64,000 nucleotides of DNA from Enterovirga aerilata (GTDB lineage: Bacteria; Pseudomonadota; Alphaproteobacteria; Rhizobiales; Beijerinckiaceae). The notes beneath the pieces were generated by a model. That model worked only from the letters and a program-made list of their open reading frames with translations, did not search any database and was not told the DNA's origin. The translations under genes and the position numbers were made by a program. Every line of letters begins with the position of its first letter. The stretch's first letter is position 1. Of this stretch, positions 25,446-35,099 are shown in pieces. The stretch spans positions 496,001 through 560,000 of the forward strand of contig NZ_JABEPP010000003.1 in NCBI RefSeq assembly GCF_013044135.1. The letters run 5' to 3'.

Positions 25446-25458
25446 GGGAGCACCGCCC

Positions 25459-27915
25459 ATGATGAACCTTGCCGAATATCGCCGCACTGCCAGCCGCCTG
25501 GCGGATTTCCTGCCTTGGGCGGCTCTGGTGGGCCACGGCGCCGTCCTCAACAAGGACGGTTCGTTCCAGCGTACCGCACGCTTCCGCGGCCCCGACCTCG
25601 ACAGTGCCGTTGCGGCCGAATTGGTCGCGGTCGCGGGACGCCTCAATAACGCCTTCCGTCGGCTCGGCTCTGGCTGGGCGATCTTCGTTGAAGCGCAACG
25701 GCACGAAGCCTCGACCTATCCCAAGAGCCGTTTTCCCGATCCGGCTTCGGCCTTGGTCGATGCCGAGCGTAAGGCCGACTTCGAAGAAGCCGGCGCTCAT
25801 TTCATTTCCGGCTACTTCCTGACCTTCACCTACCTGCCGCCGGCCGAAGATGCGGCGCGTACCGAAGCGTGGCTCTATGAAGGACGCGACCGAAGCGGCG
25901 TCGATCCGCACGAAGTCCTGCGCGGCTTCATCGATCGCACCGACCGGGTGCTGTCGCTGCTCGATGGTTTCATGCCGGAATGCGGCTGGCTCGATGACGC
26001 CGAGACGCTGACCTATCTGCATTCCTGCGTTTCAACCAACCGTCATCGGGTGCGGGTCCCCGAAACGCCGATCTATCTGGATGCTCTGCTCGCCGATCAG
26101 CCGCTCACCGGTGGGCTTGAGCCGCGTCTGGGACATTCCGATCTGCGCATCCTCACTATCGTCGGCTTCCCCACCGCGACGACACCCGGAATCCTGGACG
26201 AGCTGAACCGTCTTGCATTCCCCTATCGCTGGTCGACAAGGGCAATCCTGCTCGACAAGACCGACGCGACCAAGCTGCTCACCAGGATCAGGCGGCAATG
26301 GTTCGCCAAGCGCAAATCCATCGCCGCGATCCTGAAAGAAATCATGACCAACGAGGCATCCGCCCTCGTTGACACCGACGCAGCCAATAAGGCCGCAGAC
26401 GCCGATCTCGCGCTCCAGGAACTCGGGGCCGACTATGCCGGCCAGGCCTATGTCACGGCGACGATCACCGTCTGGGACAACGACCCGCGGATCGCAGACG
26501 AAAAGCTGCGTTTGGTCGAGAAGGTGGTCCAGGGCCGCGACTTCACCGCCATGCCCGAGACCATCAACGCCGTAGACGCATGGCTCGGCTCGCTGCCGGG
26601 CAATGTCTACGCCAATGTTCGGCAGCCGCCGATTTCCACGCTCAATCTCGCCCACATGATCCCGCTTTCAGCGGTGTGGGCGGGGCCGGAACGGGACGAG
26701 CACTTCGGGTCGCCCCCCTTGCTGTTCGGCAAGACCGAGGGAAGCACTCCGTTCCGGTTTTCCCTTCATGTCGGAGACGTCGGCCATACGCTCGTCGTCG
26801 GTCCGACTGGTGCGGGCAAGTCCGTGCTGCTGGCGCTGATGGCGCTCCAATTCCGCCGCTACGAAAACTCACAGGTTTTCGCCTTCGACTTCGGCGGCTC
26901 CATTCGGGCCGCGGCATTGGCGATGGGCGGCGATTGGCACGACCTTGGTGGTGACCTGACTGACGGCGCCGAATCTTCCGTGTCGCTTCAGCCTCTCGCG
27001 CGCGTTCATGACGTGCCCGAACGCGCCTGGGCGGCCGACTGGCTCATCGCCATCCTCATGCGCGAAGGCATCCAGATCACGCCGGAGGTGAAGGAACACC
27101 TCTGGTCCGCCTTAACGTCGCTCGCCTCCGCCCCTGTCCAGGAACGCACCATCACCGGCCTGTGCGTGCTGCTGCAATCGAACGATCTCAAGCAAGCCTT
27201 GCGGTCCTATTGCGTCGGCGGGCCTTATGGTCGGCTTCTTGATGCCGAGAACGAGCATCTTGGGCATGCAGCGGTGCAGGCGTTCGAGATCGAGGGCCTT
27301 GTCGGCACAGGCTCAGCGCCCGCCGTTCTCGCCTATCTCTTTCACCGCATCGGCGACCGCCTCGACGGATCGCCCACACTGCTGATCATCGACGAAGGCT
27401 GGCTCGCCCTCGATGACGAAGGCTTCGCAGGTCAGCTCCGCGAATGGCTGAAGACCCTGCGCAAGAAGAACGCCTCGGTCATCTTCGCCACCCAATCGCT
27501 CAGCGACATCGATGGCTCGGCGATCGCCCCGGCCATCATCGAAAGCTGCCCGACGCGGCTGTTGCTGCCTAACGAACGAGCGATCGAGCCCCAGATCACC
27601 GCAATCTATCGTCGCTTCGGATTGAATGATCGGCAGATCGAGATCCTCGCGCGGGCCACACCGAAGCGGGACTATTACTGCCAGTCGCGACGCGGCAACC
27701 GCTTGTTCGACCTGGGCCTCTCCGAAGTGGGCCTCGCGCTAACCGCGGCTTCCTCCAAAACCGATCAGACGGCCATCGCCAGGATCTTGGCCGAGCATGG
27801 GCCGGAGGGGTTTCTCCCCGCATGGCTGCGCCTGCGCGGCGTCGGCTGGGCCGCCGACCTTATCCCCGATCTCGCCAATCTCGTTCCCCCAGCCCCCAAG
27901 GAGACTACGTCATGA
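25459..27915 (+). CDS. trbE: TrbE, VirB4-type ATPase
   Basis: An 818-residue ATPase, the largest of the Trb apparatus. The start at 25459 follows GAGGGAG. An N-terminal VirB4 domain (residues about 10-400) precedes Walker A VVGPTGAGKSVLLALMAL (about residue 448), VFAFDFGGSIRAAALAMG, and Walker B LLIIDEGWLALDDEGF (about residue 640). The motif IFATQSLSDIDGS follows. VirB4/TrbE ATPases drive pilus dynamics and substrate transport at the inner membrane. It overlaps trbJ by four bases. Confidence 0.95.
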   Translation: MMNLAEYRRTASRLADFLPWAALVGHGAVLNKDGSFQRTARFRGPDLDSAVAAELVAVAGRLNNAFRRLGSGWAIFVEAQRHEASTYPKSRFPDPASALVDAERKADFEEAGAHFISGYFLTFTYLPPAEDAARTEAWLYEGRDRSGVDPHEVLRGFIDRTDRVLSLLDGFMPECGWLDDAETLTYLHSCVSTNRHRVRVPETPIYLDALLADQPLTGGLEPRLGHSDLRILTIVGFPTATTPGILDELNRLAFPYRWSTRAILLDKTDATKLLTRIRRQWFAKRKSIAAILKEIMTNEASALVDTDAANKAADADLALQELGADYAGQAYVTATITVWDNDPRIADEKLRLVEKVVQGRDFTAMPETINAVDAWLGSLPGNVYANVRQPPISTLNLAHMIPLSAVWAGPERDEHFGSPPLLFGKTEGSTPFRFSLHVGDVGHTLVVGPTGAGKSVLLALMALQFRRYENSQVFAFDFGGSIRAAALAMGGDWHDLGGDLTDGAESSVSLQPLARVHDVPERAWAADWLIAILMREGIQITPEVKEHLWSALTSLASAPVQERTITGLCVLLQSNDLKQALRSYCVGGPYGRLLDAENEHLGHAAVQAFEIEGLVGTGSAPAVLAYLFHRIGDRLDGSPTLLIIDEGWLALDDEGFAGQLREWLKTLRKKNASVIFATQSLSDIDGSAIAPAIIESCPTRLLLPNERAIEPQITAIYRRFGLNDRQIEILARATPKRDYYCQSRRGNRLFDLGLSEVGLALTAASSKTDQTAIARILAEHGPEGFLPAWLRLRGVGWAADLIPDLANLVPPAPKETTS

Positions 27916-28691
27916 CTATCCATCGTTCCCGCTCGCGCGCACTATTCATGGCCGCGACAATGCTGGCGATGCCCGTCGCCCTGTCGCCGATCTTCATCTC
28001 TCAGGCGCATGCTCAATTTGGCTTCGGACGGATCGTCTATGATCCGTCCAATTACGCGCAGAACGTGCTCACTGCCGCGCGCACGCTCGAACAGATCAAT
28101 AACCAGATCACACAGCTCCAGAATGAAGCGCAGATGCTCATCAATCAGGCGCGCAATCTCGCGAGCCTGCCGCATTCCTCGCTCCAGCAGCTTCAACAGG
28201 GCTTTCAGCGCACGCAACAGCTTCTGAGCCAGGCTCAGAACATCGCGTTCGATGTTCAGGGCATCGATCGGGCCTTTCAGCAACAATACAGCAATGTCTC
28301 ACTGTCGACGACGGAACAGCAGCTCGTCGCCGATGCACGCTCACGCTGGCAGAACACCGTGGGCGGACTGCAGGACGCCATGCGCGTCCAGGCCGGCGTG
28401 GTCGGCAACATCGACACGAACCGCGCCGAAGTTTCGACGCTGGTCGGCCAAAGCCAGGGGGCGACAGGCGCGCTCCAGGCGACCCAGGCCGGCAATCAGC
28501 TTCTCGCTCTCCAGTCGCAGCAGCTCTCCGATCTTGTCGCATTGCTTGCGGCCGATGGACGTGCCGGGGCGCTGACCGAAGCAGAAAGGGCTGCCGCAGC
28601 CGAACAGGGGCGCGAACAACGCCGCCGGTTCCTGACGCCTGGCTCCGGCTATCAGCCCGGCAACGCCCAGATGTTCAACAACGGCAACTGA
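27912..28691 (+). CDS. trbJ: TrbJ, VirB5-like
   Basis: A 259-residue secreted protein. A signal peptide (LFMAATMLAMPVALSPIF, cleavage near SQAHAQF) is followed by a long helical, Gln-rich coiled-coil domain (ARTLEQINNQITQLQNEAQ, then LQQGFQRTQQLLSQAQ). TrbJ/VirB5 proteins cap the pilus tip or act as adhesins in mating contact. The start codon overlaps the trbE stop (ATGA), so the in-frame start 90 bases upstream was rejected. Confidence 0.93.
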   Translation: MTIHRSRSRALFMAATMLAMPVALSPIFISQAHAQFGFGRIVYDPSNYAQNVLTAARTLEQINNQITQLQNEAQMLINQARNLASLPHSSLQQLQQGFQRTQQLLSQAQNIAFDVQGIDRAFQQQYSNVSLSTTEQQLVADARSRWQNTVGGLQDAMRVQAGVVGNIDTNRAEVSTLVGQSQGATGALQATQAGNQLLALQSQQLSDLVALLAADGRAGALTEAERAAAAEQGREQRRRFLTPGSGYQPGNAQMFNNGN

Positions 28692-28701
28692 GGGCGCGAG
28701 C

Positions 28702-28989
28702 ATGGATGGCAAGCTGCTGGCACGGCTCGGCGCGGTCGTCTTCGTCGCCATCGCGATCACTGCGACGGCGATCGAGATGACCCGGAAGGAGGAAGCTCCC
28801 GCAGAGGAGCCCGCGCGTCTCGCAGAGCCCGTGCGCAATCCCCTGCGCGAGGCTCAACGCCGGTGCCAGCAGCTTGGTCAGAGCGCCGCAAGCGATGCGG
28901 ACTGCATGCGCGTCTGGGCCGAAACCCGCGACCGCTTCCTCGGCCGTGCGCCGGCGCCCACAGCCCCACCTCAGAATCAAGGACAGTGA
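28702..28989 (+). CDS. trbK: TrbK-alt, putative entry exclusion protein
   Basis: A 95-residue protein with one N-terminal membrane helix (LARLGAVVFVAIAITATAIE) and a short periplasmic domain with two cysteines (RRCQQLGQSAASDADCMRVW). This matches the TrbK-alt family found between trbJ and trbL. TrbK proteins block further transfer into a cell that already has the element. Here the protein has no lipobox, unlike the RP4 TrbK lipoprotein. The role is family-based inference. Confidence 0.85.
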   Translation: MDGKLLARLGAVVFVAIAITATAIEMTRKEEAPAEEPARLAEPVRNPLREAQRRCQQLGQSAASDADCMRVWAETRDRFLGRAPAPTAPPQNQGQ

Positions 28990-28992
28990 TCC

Positions 28993-30351
28993 ATGGGCGG
29001 TACCGGCGTCATCGACACATTCCTCGGGACCTTCACCCGCTACATCGATTCCGGCTTCGGCCTGCTTGGCGGCGAAGTCGCCTTCATCGCCACAACCCTC
29101 ATCGTCATCGACGTGACGCTGGCCGCGCTCTTCTGGTCCTGGGGAGCCGACGACGACATCATCGCGCGCCTTGTAAAGAAGACACTTTTCGTCGGCGTCT
29201 TCGCCTACATCATCGGCAACTGGAACAATCTGGCGAACATCGTCTTCGACAGTTTCGCCGGCCTCGGTCTGAAGGGTTCGGGCACCAGCTTCACCGTTCA
29301 GGATCTTTTACGCCCCGGCAAGGTGGCGCAGACCGGCCTCGATGCCGCCCGTCCATTGCTCGAATCCATTTCCGATCTGATGGGGTGGATCGCCTTCTTC
29401 GAGAACTTCATCCAGATCGCCTGCCTGCTGTTCGCATGGGCTCTGGTGCTTCTCGCCTTCTTCATCCTGGCCGTGCAGCTTTTCGTAACGCTGATCGAGT
29501 TCAAGCTGACGACGCTCGCCGGCTTTGTGCTGATACCCTTCGGGCTGTTCGGCAAGACCGCCTTCATGGCCGAACGCGTGCTGGGCAACGTCGTGTCATC
29601 CGGCATCAAGGTCCTGGTGCTTGCCGTCATCATCGGCATCGGATCGACGCTGTTCTCCCAGTTTACCGCTGGCTTAGGCGGCGAGACCCCTACAATTGAT
29701 GAGGCCATGGCCGTTGTCCTCGCTGCGCTTTCGCTGCTCGGCCTGGGAATCTTCGGTCCTGGCATAGCCAGCGGGCTTGTCTCAGGCGGTCCGCAGCTCG
29801 GCGCCGGCGCCGCAGTCGGTACGGGGCTTGCCGTCGGCGGCGCGGCTCTTGCCGCCGGTGGTGCAGCGGGCCTTGCCGTCAAGGGTGGCGCTGCAGCCAT
29901 GTCCGGTGGAGGGGCCGCCGTGCGTGGCGGTGCTGCCGCAGCCGGCGCCGCATCCTCGGCCTACAGTCTCGGTTCTCTTGGTCAGACCGGCGCGTCGAGC
30001 GTGGCCTCGGGCCTCGGAGGCGTCGCACGCGCCGCAGGTTCGGCTGCCGCATCGCCGCTCAAGCGCGCCGCATCGAAGGCCAGCGAAAGCGTCAAGTCCA
30101 GCTTCGCCGAAGGCTCGAAGGCCGGCTTTGGAGCGACCGGCGGGTCCTCGACCATGGGGACCATAGGCGGCGCCGACGCTGCCGCCGCTTCCGCCAGCCC
30201 CCCGCGAGATGGAGCCCCTGACTGGGCGAAGCGCATGAAACGCAGCCAGGCACTCAGCCACGGCGTCTCAGCGGCCGGTCAGGCCGTCCGCTCCGGCGAC
30301 AGCCATGGCGGCGGCTCTTCCGTCAACCTTTCTGAAAGTGATCGCTCATGA
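28993..30351 (+). CDS. trbL: TrbL, VirB6-like channel protein
   Basis: A 452-residue polytopic inner-membrane protein with about six hydrophobic segments in residues 20-265 (for example FIATTLIVIDVTLAALFWSW and ACLLFAWALVLLAFFILAV), followed by a Gly/Ala/Ser-rich cytoplasmic tail of about 180 residues. This is the VirB6/TrbL architecture. It forms part of the inner-membrane pore for DNA passage. The tail is low in complexity and its length varies widely in the family. It overlaps trbF by four bases. Confidence 0.93.
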   Translation: MGGTGVIDTFLGTFTRYIDSGFGLLGGEVAFIATTLIVIDVTLAALFWSWGADDDIIARLVKKTLFVGVFAYIIGNWNNLANIVFDSFAGLGLKGSGTSFTVQDLLRPGKVAQTGLDAARPLLESISDLMGWIAFFENFIQIACLLFAWALVLLAFFILAVQLFVTLIEFKLTTLAGFVLIPFGLFGKTAFMAERVLGNVVSSGIKVLVLAVIIGIGSTLFSQFTAGLGGETPTIDEAMAVVLAALSLLGLGIFGPGIASGLVSGGPQLGAGAAVGTGLAVGGAALAAGGAAGLAVKGGAAAMSGGGAAVRGGAAAAGAASSAYSLGSLGQTGASSVASGLGGVARAAGSAAASPLKRAASKASESVKSSFAEGSKAGFGATGGSSTMGTIGGADAAAASASPPRDGAPDWAKRMKRSQALSHGVSAAGQAVRSGDSHGGGSSVNLSESDRS

Positions 30352-31037
30352 GCCTCTTCAAACGACCCGCCACCCACTACGGCAAGACACCCGAACCTGA
30401 AACACCATATCAGAAGGCTGCTCAGGTCTGGGACGAACGCATCGGCTCGGCCCGCGTGCAGGCGAAGAACTGGCGCTACATGGCGTTCGGCAGCCTGATT
30501 CTCACAGCGGGGTTTGCCGCGGCCCTGGTCTGGCAGTCAGCACGCGGGACCGTCGTACCCTGGGTCGTGCAGGTCGATAATCTCGGCCAGGCGCAAACCG
30601 TCGCACCAGCCTCCGCGGACTACCGGCCCAACGACCCTCAGATCGCTTTCCACCTTGCTCGCTTCATCGAACAGACCCGAGCGATCCCGTCTGACGCCAT
30701 TATCGTGCGCCAGAACTGGCTTCGCGCTTATGAATGGACCACTGATCGCGGCGCCGCAGCGCTGAACGACTACGCCCGCTCCAACGACCCCTTCACACGG
30801 GTCGGCCGCCAGCAAGTCGCCGTAGAAGTCTCAAGTGTGATCCGGGCTTCCCCCGACAGCTTCCGTGTCGCCTGGACAGAGCGTCACTATGAAAACGGCC
30901 AGCTCGCCCGAACGGAACGCTGGACCGCCATCCTGACCATCGTCATCCAGACGCCGCGCGACGCAGAACGCCTCCGCGCCAATCCTCTGGGCATCTATGT
31001 CAATGCCATCAACTGGTCGCGGGAGATGAGCCAATGA
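30348..31037 (+). CDS. trbF: TrbF, VirB8-like
   Basis: A 229-residue bitopic protein: a cytoplasmic N-terminus (about 40 residues), a single membrane helix (YMAFGSLILTAGFAAALVW) and a periplasmic VirB8 domain with VPWVVQVDNLGQAQTVAPA and FRVAWTERHYENGQLARTER. VirB8/TrbF proteins nucleate assembly of the secretion channel. It shares four bases with trbL at its start and with trbG at its end. Confidence 0.95.
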   Translation: MSLFKRPATHYGKTPEPETPYQKAAQVWDERIGSARVQAKNWRYMAFGSLILTAGFAAALVWQSARGTVVPWVVQVDNLGQAQTVAPASADYRPNDPQIAFHLARFIEQTRAIPSDAIIVRQNWLRAYEWTTDRGAAALNDYARSNDPFTRVGRQQVAVEVSSVIRASPDSFRVAWTERHYENGQLARTERWTAILTIVIQTPRDAERLRANPLGIYVNAINWSREMSQ

Positions 31038-32017
31038 GCCGCCCTCCGATGAGCAAATCCGCGTTTCAGGGTTTATCCAGATCTGGCCTCGCGATCGTTC
31101 TGCTTTCCGCGACCGTACTCGCCGGTTGCGCGACCAATCGGCCGCCGCAAATCAGTTACGACTCGGACGTGCCGCCGCTGCCCGCCGTGCCGGCAGTCGT
31201 CACGGACGCGCAGCCGAGGCCATTGCATGTCCCTCCGGCATGGACGCCGGCAAGAGGGGGGACAGCCGCCAACACCCCGGAGGGGCGCGTCCAGAACGCC
31301 AACTCGGCCGCCCGCGTTCAGCCTCGCCGCGAAGGCTATTTCAACTCGATCCAGATCTATCCCTGGAGCGAAGGCGCGCTCTATCAGGTCTATGCCGCGC
31401 CCGGCCAGATCACCAATATCGCGCTGGAGCCAGGGGAGAGCCTGACCGGGGCCGGCCCCATTGCTGCTGGCGACACGGCACGATGGATCATCGGCGATAC
31501 CGAAAGCGGCAGCGGCGCGACCCGTCGCGTCCATATCCTCGTCAAACCAAGTCGCGCTGACATCACGACCAACCTCGTCATCACGACCGATCGGCGGGTC
31601 TATATGATCGAGCTGCGCTCCGGCGAAGCGCCCTATATGCCCGCCGTCGCTTGGGCCTACCCGCAGCCGCCCGCAGGTCAGAGACAGAGCGTCCCGGCGA
31701 CGCCCGTCATCCCCGTCGCCTCGGCGCGCAATTATCGCTACGGCTTGACCGGCGATTCACCGCCCTGGCGGCCGGTGTCGGTCTATGATGACGGACGGCG
31801 GGTCTATGTCGAGTTCCCGCGCGGCATCGTGCAGGGCGAGATGCCGCCGCTGTTCGTCATTGGTTTCGATGGCGAAGCGCAGATCGCCAACAGCCGCATT
31901 TTCCAGCACATCCTGATCGTCGATCGTCTCTTCGGCGCAGCCGAGCTGAGACTCGGCAGTGGCGACCGCCAGCAAACCGTCAGGATTGTCCGCACCGACG
32001 GGAGGCCAGCGTCATGA
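31034..32017 (+). CDS. trbG: TrbG, VirB9-like outer channel lipoprotein
   Basis: A 327-residue protein with a lipoprotein signal ending in the lipobox LAGC (about residue 32), then a Pro-rich linker and a VirB9/CagX domain with IQIYPWSEGALYQVYAAPG, TRRVHILVKPSRADITTNL and a C-terminal YVEFPRGIVQGEMPPLFVIG segment. TrbG builds the outer-membrane core complex together with TrbI. The lipobox means it may anchor itself in the outer membrane without a separate VirB7 (TrbH), and no TrbH gene is present. Confidence 0.94.
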   Translation: MSRPPMSKSAFQGLSRSGLAIVLLSATVLAGCATNRPPQISYDSDVPPLPAVPAVVTDAQPRPLHVPPAWTPARGGTAANTPEGRVQNANSAARVQPRREGYFNSIQIYPWSEGALYQVYAAPGQITNIALEPGESLTGAGPIAAGDTARWIIGDTESGSGATRRVHILVKPSRADITTNLVITTDRRVYMIELRSGEAPYMPAVAWAYPQPPAGQRQSVPATPVIPVASARNYRYGLTGDSPPWRPVSVYDDGRRVYVEFPRGIVQGEMPPLFVIGFDGEAQIANSRIFQHILIVDRLFGAAELRLGSGDRQQTVRIVRTDGRPAS

Positions 32018-33210
32018 GCAACAAGGAAGATAACCGCGATGACGGCCTGGCGCCCGCCGGTCCCACTGTCGAGTCAACCTCGACCATGCGGCTGCGCTCT
32101 GAGCCCCCGCGCGTCACCCGGCTATCCCGCAAGGTATTGGCTGGTGTCGGCCTTATCGCCAGCATCGGCATCGGCAGCGCGCTGATTTATGCGTTGCAGA
32201 CGCGCCAAGGCGGGCCTGGCAACGAGGAGCTCTATTCCACGGAGAACAGAACCACTGCCGATGGTCTTGCGGGACTGCCGCGCGACTATACCGGACCGGT
32301 CCTCGGCCCGCCTTTGCCAGGCGATCTCGGCGGTCCGATACTCGACGCCCAGAACCGCGGCCAGCCCGTCGTGCCGCCAGCAATGGCGACACCCCAGGTC
32401 GATCCCGAGGAGCAACGTCGTCTCGCCGAGGAAGAAGCAGCTCGAACGAGCCGGGTGTTCTTCCAAACAGGACCTGGAACGGGCGCGCCGCCTGCAACCC
32501 CAGCCATGAGCAGTCCGTCGCTGGCGGGCCTCGGCCTGCCGGGTCAGATGGGAACACCAACCGCCCAGGAGCGGCAGAGCGCTTTCCTGAACGCTGCTGT
32601 CGATCGGCGCACGGTCGCGCCAGATCGCGTCATGGCCCCGGCATCACCCTATTTGCTTCAGGCCGGCGCGGTGATATCCGCCGCCCTCATAACCGGCATC
32701 CGCTCCGACCTTCCAGGCCAGATCACCGCCCAGGTGACCGAGCACATCTATGACAGTCCCACCGGCCGCATCCTGCTCGTCCCCCAAGGCACCCGTATCA
32801 TCGGCGAATACAGCAATGATGTCGGCTTCGGACAACGCCGCGTGCTGCTGGTCTGGAACCGGCTGATCTTGCCGAACGGACGCTCTATCGTCCTGGAACG
32901 CCAGCCCGGCGCCGACACGCAAGGCTATGCCGGCCTTGAGGACGGCGTCGACTACCATTGGTGGGACCTTGCGAAAGCCGCCGGGTTGTCGACCCTTCTC
33001 GCCGTGGGCGCCGAGATCGCCGTCGACGATGAGGACCGTCTGATCCGCGCCATTCGCGACGGCGCCCAGGACACCATCAATGACGCTGGCCAGCAGATCA
33101 TCCGCCGTCAGTTGCAGGTCGCGCCCACCCTGACAATCCGGCCGGGATTCCCGGTCCGGGTGATCGTCACTCGCGACCTGGTGCTCGAACCCTATGGAGC
33201 AGCGCAATGA
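32014..33210 (+). CDS. trbI: TrbI, VirB10-like
   Basis: A 398-residue protein with a cytoplasmic N-terminus, one membrane helix (VLAGVGLIASIGIGSALIYA), a Pro/Gln-rich periplasmic stretch and a C-terminal VirB10 domain (VISAALITGIRSDLPGQITA, then VPQGTRIIGEYSNDVGFGQR and VLVWNRLILPNGRSIVLER). It spans from the inner to the outer membrane and couples ATP energy to channel opening. It is the last structural trb gene and overlaps the DUF2274 gene by four bases. Confidence 0.95.
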   Translation: MSNKEDNRDDGLAPAGPTVESTSTMRLRSEPPRVTRLSRKVLAGVGLIASIGIGSALIYALQTRQGGPGNEELYSTENRTTADGLAGLPRDYTGPVLGPPLPGDLGGPILDAQNRGQPVVPPAMATPQVDPEEQRRLAEEEAARTSRVFFQTGPGTGAPPATPAMSSPSLAGLGLPGQMGTPTAQERQSAFLNAAVDRRTVAPDRVMAPASPYLLQAGAVISAALITGIRSDLPGQITAQVTEHIYDSPTGRILLVPQGTRIIGEYSNDVGFGQRRVLLVWNRLILPNGRSIVLERQPGADTQGYAGLEDGVDYHWWDLAKAAGLSTLLAVGAEIAVDDEDRLIRAIRDGAQDTINDAGQQIIRRQLQVAPTLTIRPGFPVRVIVTRDLVLEPYGAAQ

Positions 33211-33428
33211 CCAAACTGAAGCTCGGCCCGATCGCCGAGGATAAGCCTGTAAAGATAACTCTGGATCTGCCCGGCGCTCTGCACCGTGACCTCAGTGCCT
33301 ATGCGGAGGCGCTTGGTCGTGAATCCGGCCAACCCGTCATCGACCCCAAAAAGCTCATTGTTCCGATGCTTGAGCGGTTTATGGCAACCGACCGGGGGTT
33401 CGCCAAAGCGCGCCGAAATCGCGGCTGA
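33207..33428 (+). CDS. DUF2274 protein
   Basis: A 73-residue protein matching DUF2274: KLGPIAEDKPVKITLDLPGA, then LHRDLSAYAEALGRESGQPV and the end LIVPMLERFMATDRGFAKAR. The fold resembles ribbon-helix-helix proteins, so it may be a regulator of the trb operon. It closes the trb operon in this ICE family. The following LysR gene points towards it, with stops 28 bp apart, so the conjugation module ends here. Confidence 0.9.
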   Translation: MTKLKLGPIAEDKPVKITLDLPGALHRDLSAYAEALGRESGQPVIDPKKLIVPMLERFMATDRGFAKARRNRG

Positions 33429-33456
33429 TAGTGATCCCGGACGTCGTCCGACAAGA

Positions 33457-34431
33457 TCAGATAAGCCGCAGATGGTCTCCAGAGCCTTTGGACGCCAGTT
33501 TTGAGGCTAGCGATAGAAATCGCCGAAGTGCTGGATTATCCCGCCCGGGTGCCCACACTGCGCTGAACGGCACTATGTCTTCGTCCTCGACCAGAGGTCG
33601 CAGTACGAGCCGCGGGACTGAAACAAAGCTCCAGCCGGCCGATACCACGGTTATGCCCCTGCCGATAGCGACCATATTCATCAAGGTCTCCTGGTTGCAT
33701 GGCATGATCTTGATGGCGGGATAGGTGCTGTAATCCGCCAAGCGACGAACGATGTAATCGTGGACTTCGAGTCCAGGCGCGCATTTCGTTGCCAAGAATT
33801 TCTGGTCGCGGAGCCACGACCATTCAATCGTTTCACGCTCGGCTAGATGATGATCCGCCGAGAACGCAACATGCACCCGCTCTTGCCAGAGTTCGGCGGT
33901 TTCACAATCGGCGATCGCGCCGTTCCCGGTAAAGAAAGCGATATCCAGTTGCCGGGACCGCAGTGCGGCTATGTGTTCAGCCCTTCCTCCATCCCTGATC
34001 TCTATGGCTACCCCTGGATGTGATAAGGCATACTGTTCAATCAGTTCCCTCAGAAACCCGCCCGCGAGCGAGGTCAGGACGCCGATGCTCAGGCTTCCGC
34101 TTTCACCGCGGCCCGCAGCACCGGCGGTTCGGGTCGCTCGCATGATCTGGTCAATCGCTGGACGGACGGCAGCGACAAATTGCTCTCCGGCATCCGTCAG
34201 GCAAATTCCGGAAGGGCATCGCTCGAAGAACGAAACGCCCACCACATCCTCAATGCGTTGCACGCCCCGGCTCACTGTCGCCGGATACTGGCCAAGCGCC
34301 TCCGCAGCCCGCCGAAAGCTGCGATAGTCCGCCGCCGCCACGACATACTGAAGCGCGCTCAGATCAAATGGGATCTTCTCGGACACGGGAGGAAAAGAAG
34401 GCCCCTCCGAATCGTGGTTTTCCTCCTCCAT
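33457..34431 (-). CDS. LysR-family transcriptional regulator
   Basis: A 324-residue LysR-type regulator. The start at 34431 is chosen because AAGGT lies 7 nt upstream; a start at 34506 has no ribosome site. The N-terminal HTH is ALQYVVAAADYRSFRRAAEA and YPATVSRGVQRIEDVVG. The effector domain (about residues 105-300) has GSLSIGVLTSLAGGFLRELI. Similar LysR genes often lie directly after trbI/DUF2274 in such ICEs. It is convergent with the trb operon and codirectional with, but about 170 bp from, ptsN. Its target is unknown. Confidence 0.88.
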   Translation of the reverse strand: MEEENHDSEGPSFPPVSEKIPFDLSALQYVVAAADYRSFRRAAEALGQYPATVSRGVQRIEDVVGVSFFERCPSGICLTDAGEQFVAAVRPAIDQIMRATRTAGAAGRGESGSLSIGVLTSLAGGFLRELIEQYALSHPGVAIEIRDGGRAEHIAALRSRQLDIAFFTGNGAIADCETAELWQERVHVAFSADHHLAERETIEWSWLRDQKFLATKCAPGLEVHDYIVRRLADYSTYPAIKIMPCNQETLMNMVAIGRGITVVSAGWSFVSVPRLVLRPLVEDEDIVPFSAVWAPGRDNPALRRFLSLASKLASKGSGDHLRLI

Positions 34432-34600
34432 CCGCTCGACCTTCAGTCCGCCGGCGGAGGAAGCGATAACTGCCTCAGGATCAATGGCCTCGGGCAACAA
34501 TCCCATTTGTGAAAAACCGCCACGGTCAGTCCTGGCGTCGCCACACGGGCGAAGCCAGCGACCTCTACGACCGCCTGCCTATCCGGTCGTCGGATACTCC

Positions 34601-35053
34601 TCATACCGGCTGTTCCACCAGGATGGAGTAAGCGGCATGCGCCGACTTCGCGCCGCGCAGCATTTTCATGACCTGCTCATCGCGCATCCGGCGGGCGACT
34701 GCGGCGAGAATCTTCAGGTACTCGTTGCTGCCTTCGGGGGACGACAGCAGCAGAAAGACAACATCGACCGGAAGGTCGTCCACTGCCTCGAAATCAATGG
34801 GCTTCTTCAGCACCATCAGCGCGGCGAAGGATGTCTGAAGGCCGGGGACTGGTGCATGAGGCATGGCGACGCCATGGCCGATGCCAGTCGAACCCAGACG
34901 CTCGCGGCCCAGCAACGCCGTGTGGATCGCTTCTTCGGTCAGCCCCGTGCGGGCGGCCGCATGCGCGGCCAGCTTCTTGATCAGGACGGCTTTTGTCGAG
35001 ATGGATAGATCAAGGATCACGTCCTCTGGTGCAATTGCAGATGACAGGTTCAT
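34601..35053 (-). CDS. ptsN: PtsN-like EIIA-Ntr protein in kdp operon
   Basis: A 150-residue PTS EIIA domain of the Ntr/fructose class. The phosphorylated histidine lies in GIGHGVAMPHAPVPG (His66), followed by VDVVFLLLSSPEGSNEYLKI. The start at 35053 (MNLSSAIAPEDVILDLSIST) fits the family length; upstream codons would be out of character. In E. coli and rhizobia the unphosphorylated form of PtsN binds KdpD and controls kdp expression. Placing a second ptsN-like gene directly after kdpE makes a dedicated regulator of this Kdp system likely. It is the last gene of the kdp operon and is followed by a small hairpin (34580-34596). Confidence 0.88.
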   Translation of the reverse strand: MNLSSAIAPEDVILDLSISTKAVLIKKLAAHAAARTGLTEEAIHTALLGRERLGSTGIGHGVAMPHAPVPGLQTSFAALMVLKKPIDFEAVDDLPVDVVFLLLSSPEGSNEYLKILAAVARRMRDEQVMKMLRGAKSAHAAYSILVEQPV

Positions 35054-35099
35054 AAGAGCACTCACGTTAAGTCGCCCGCCCGTGGACGAGCGCGCGCGG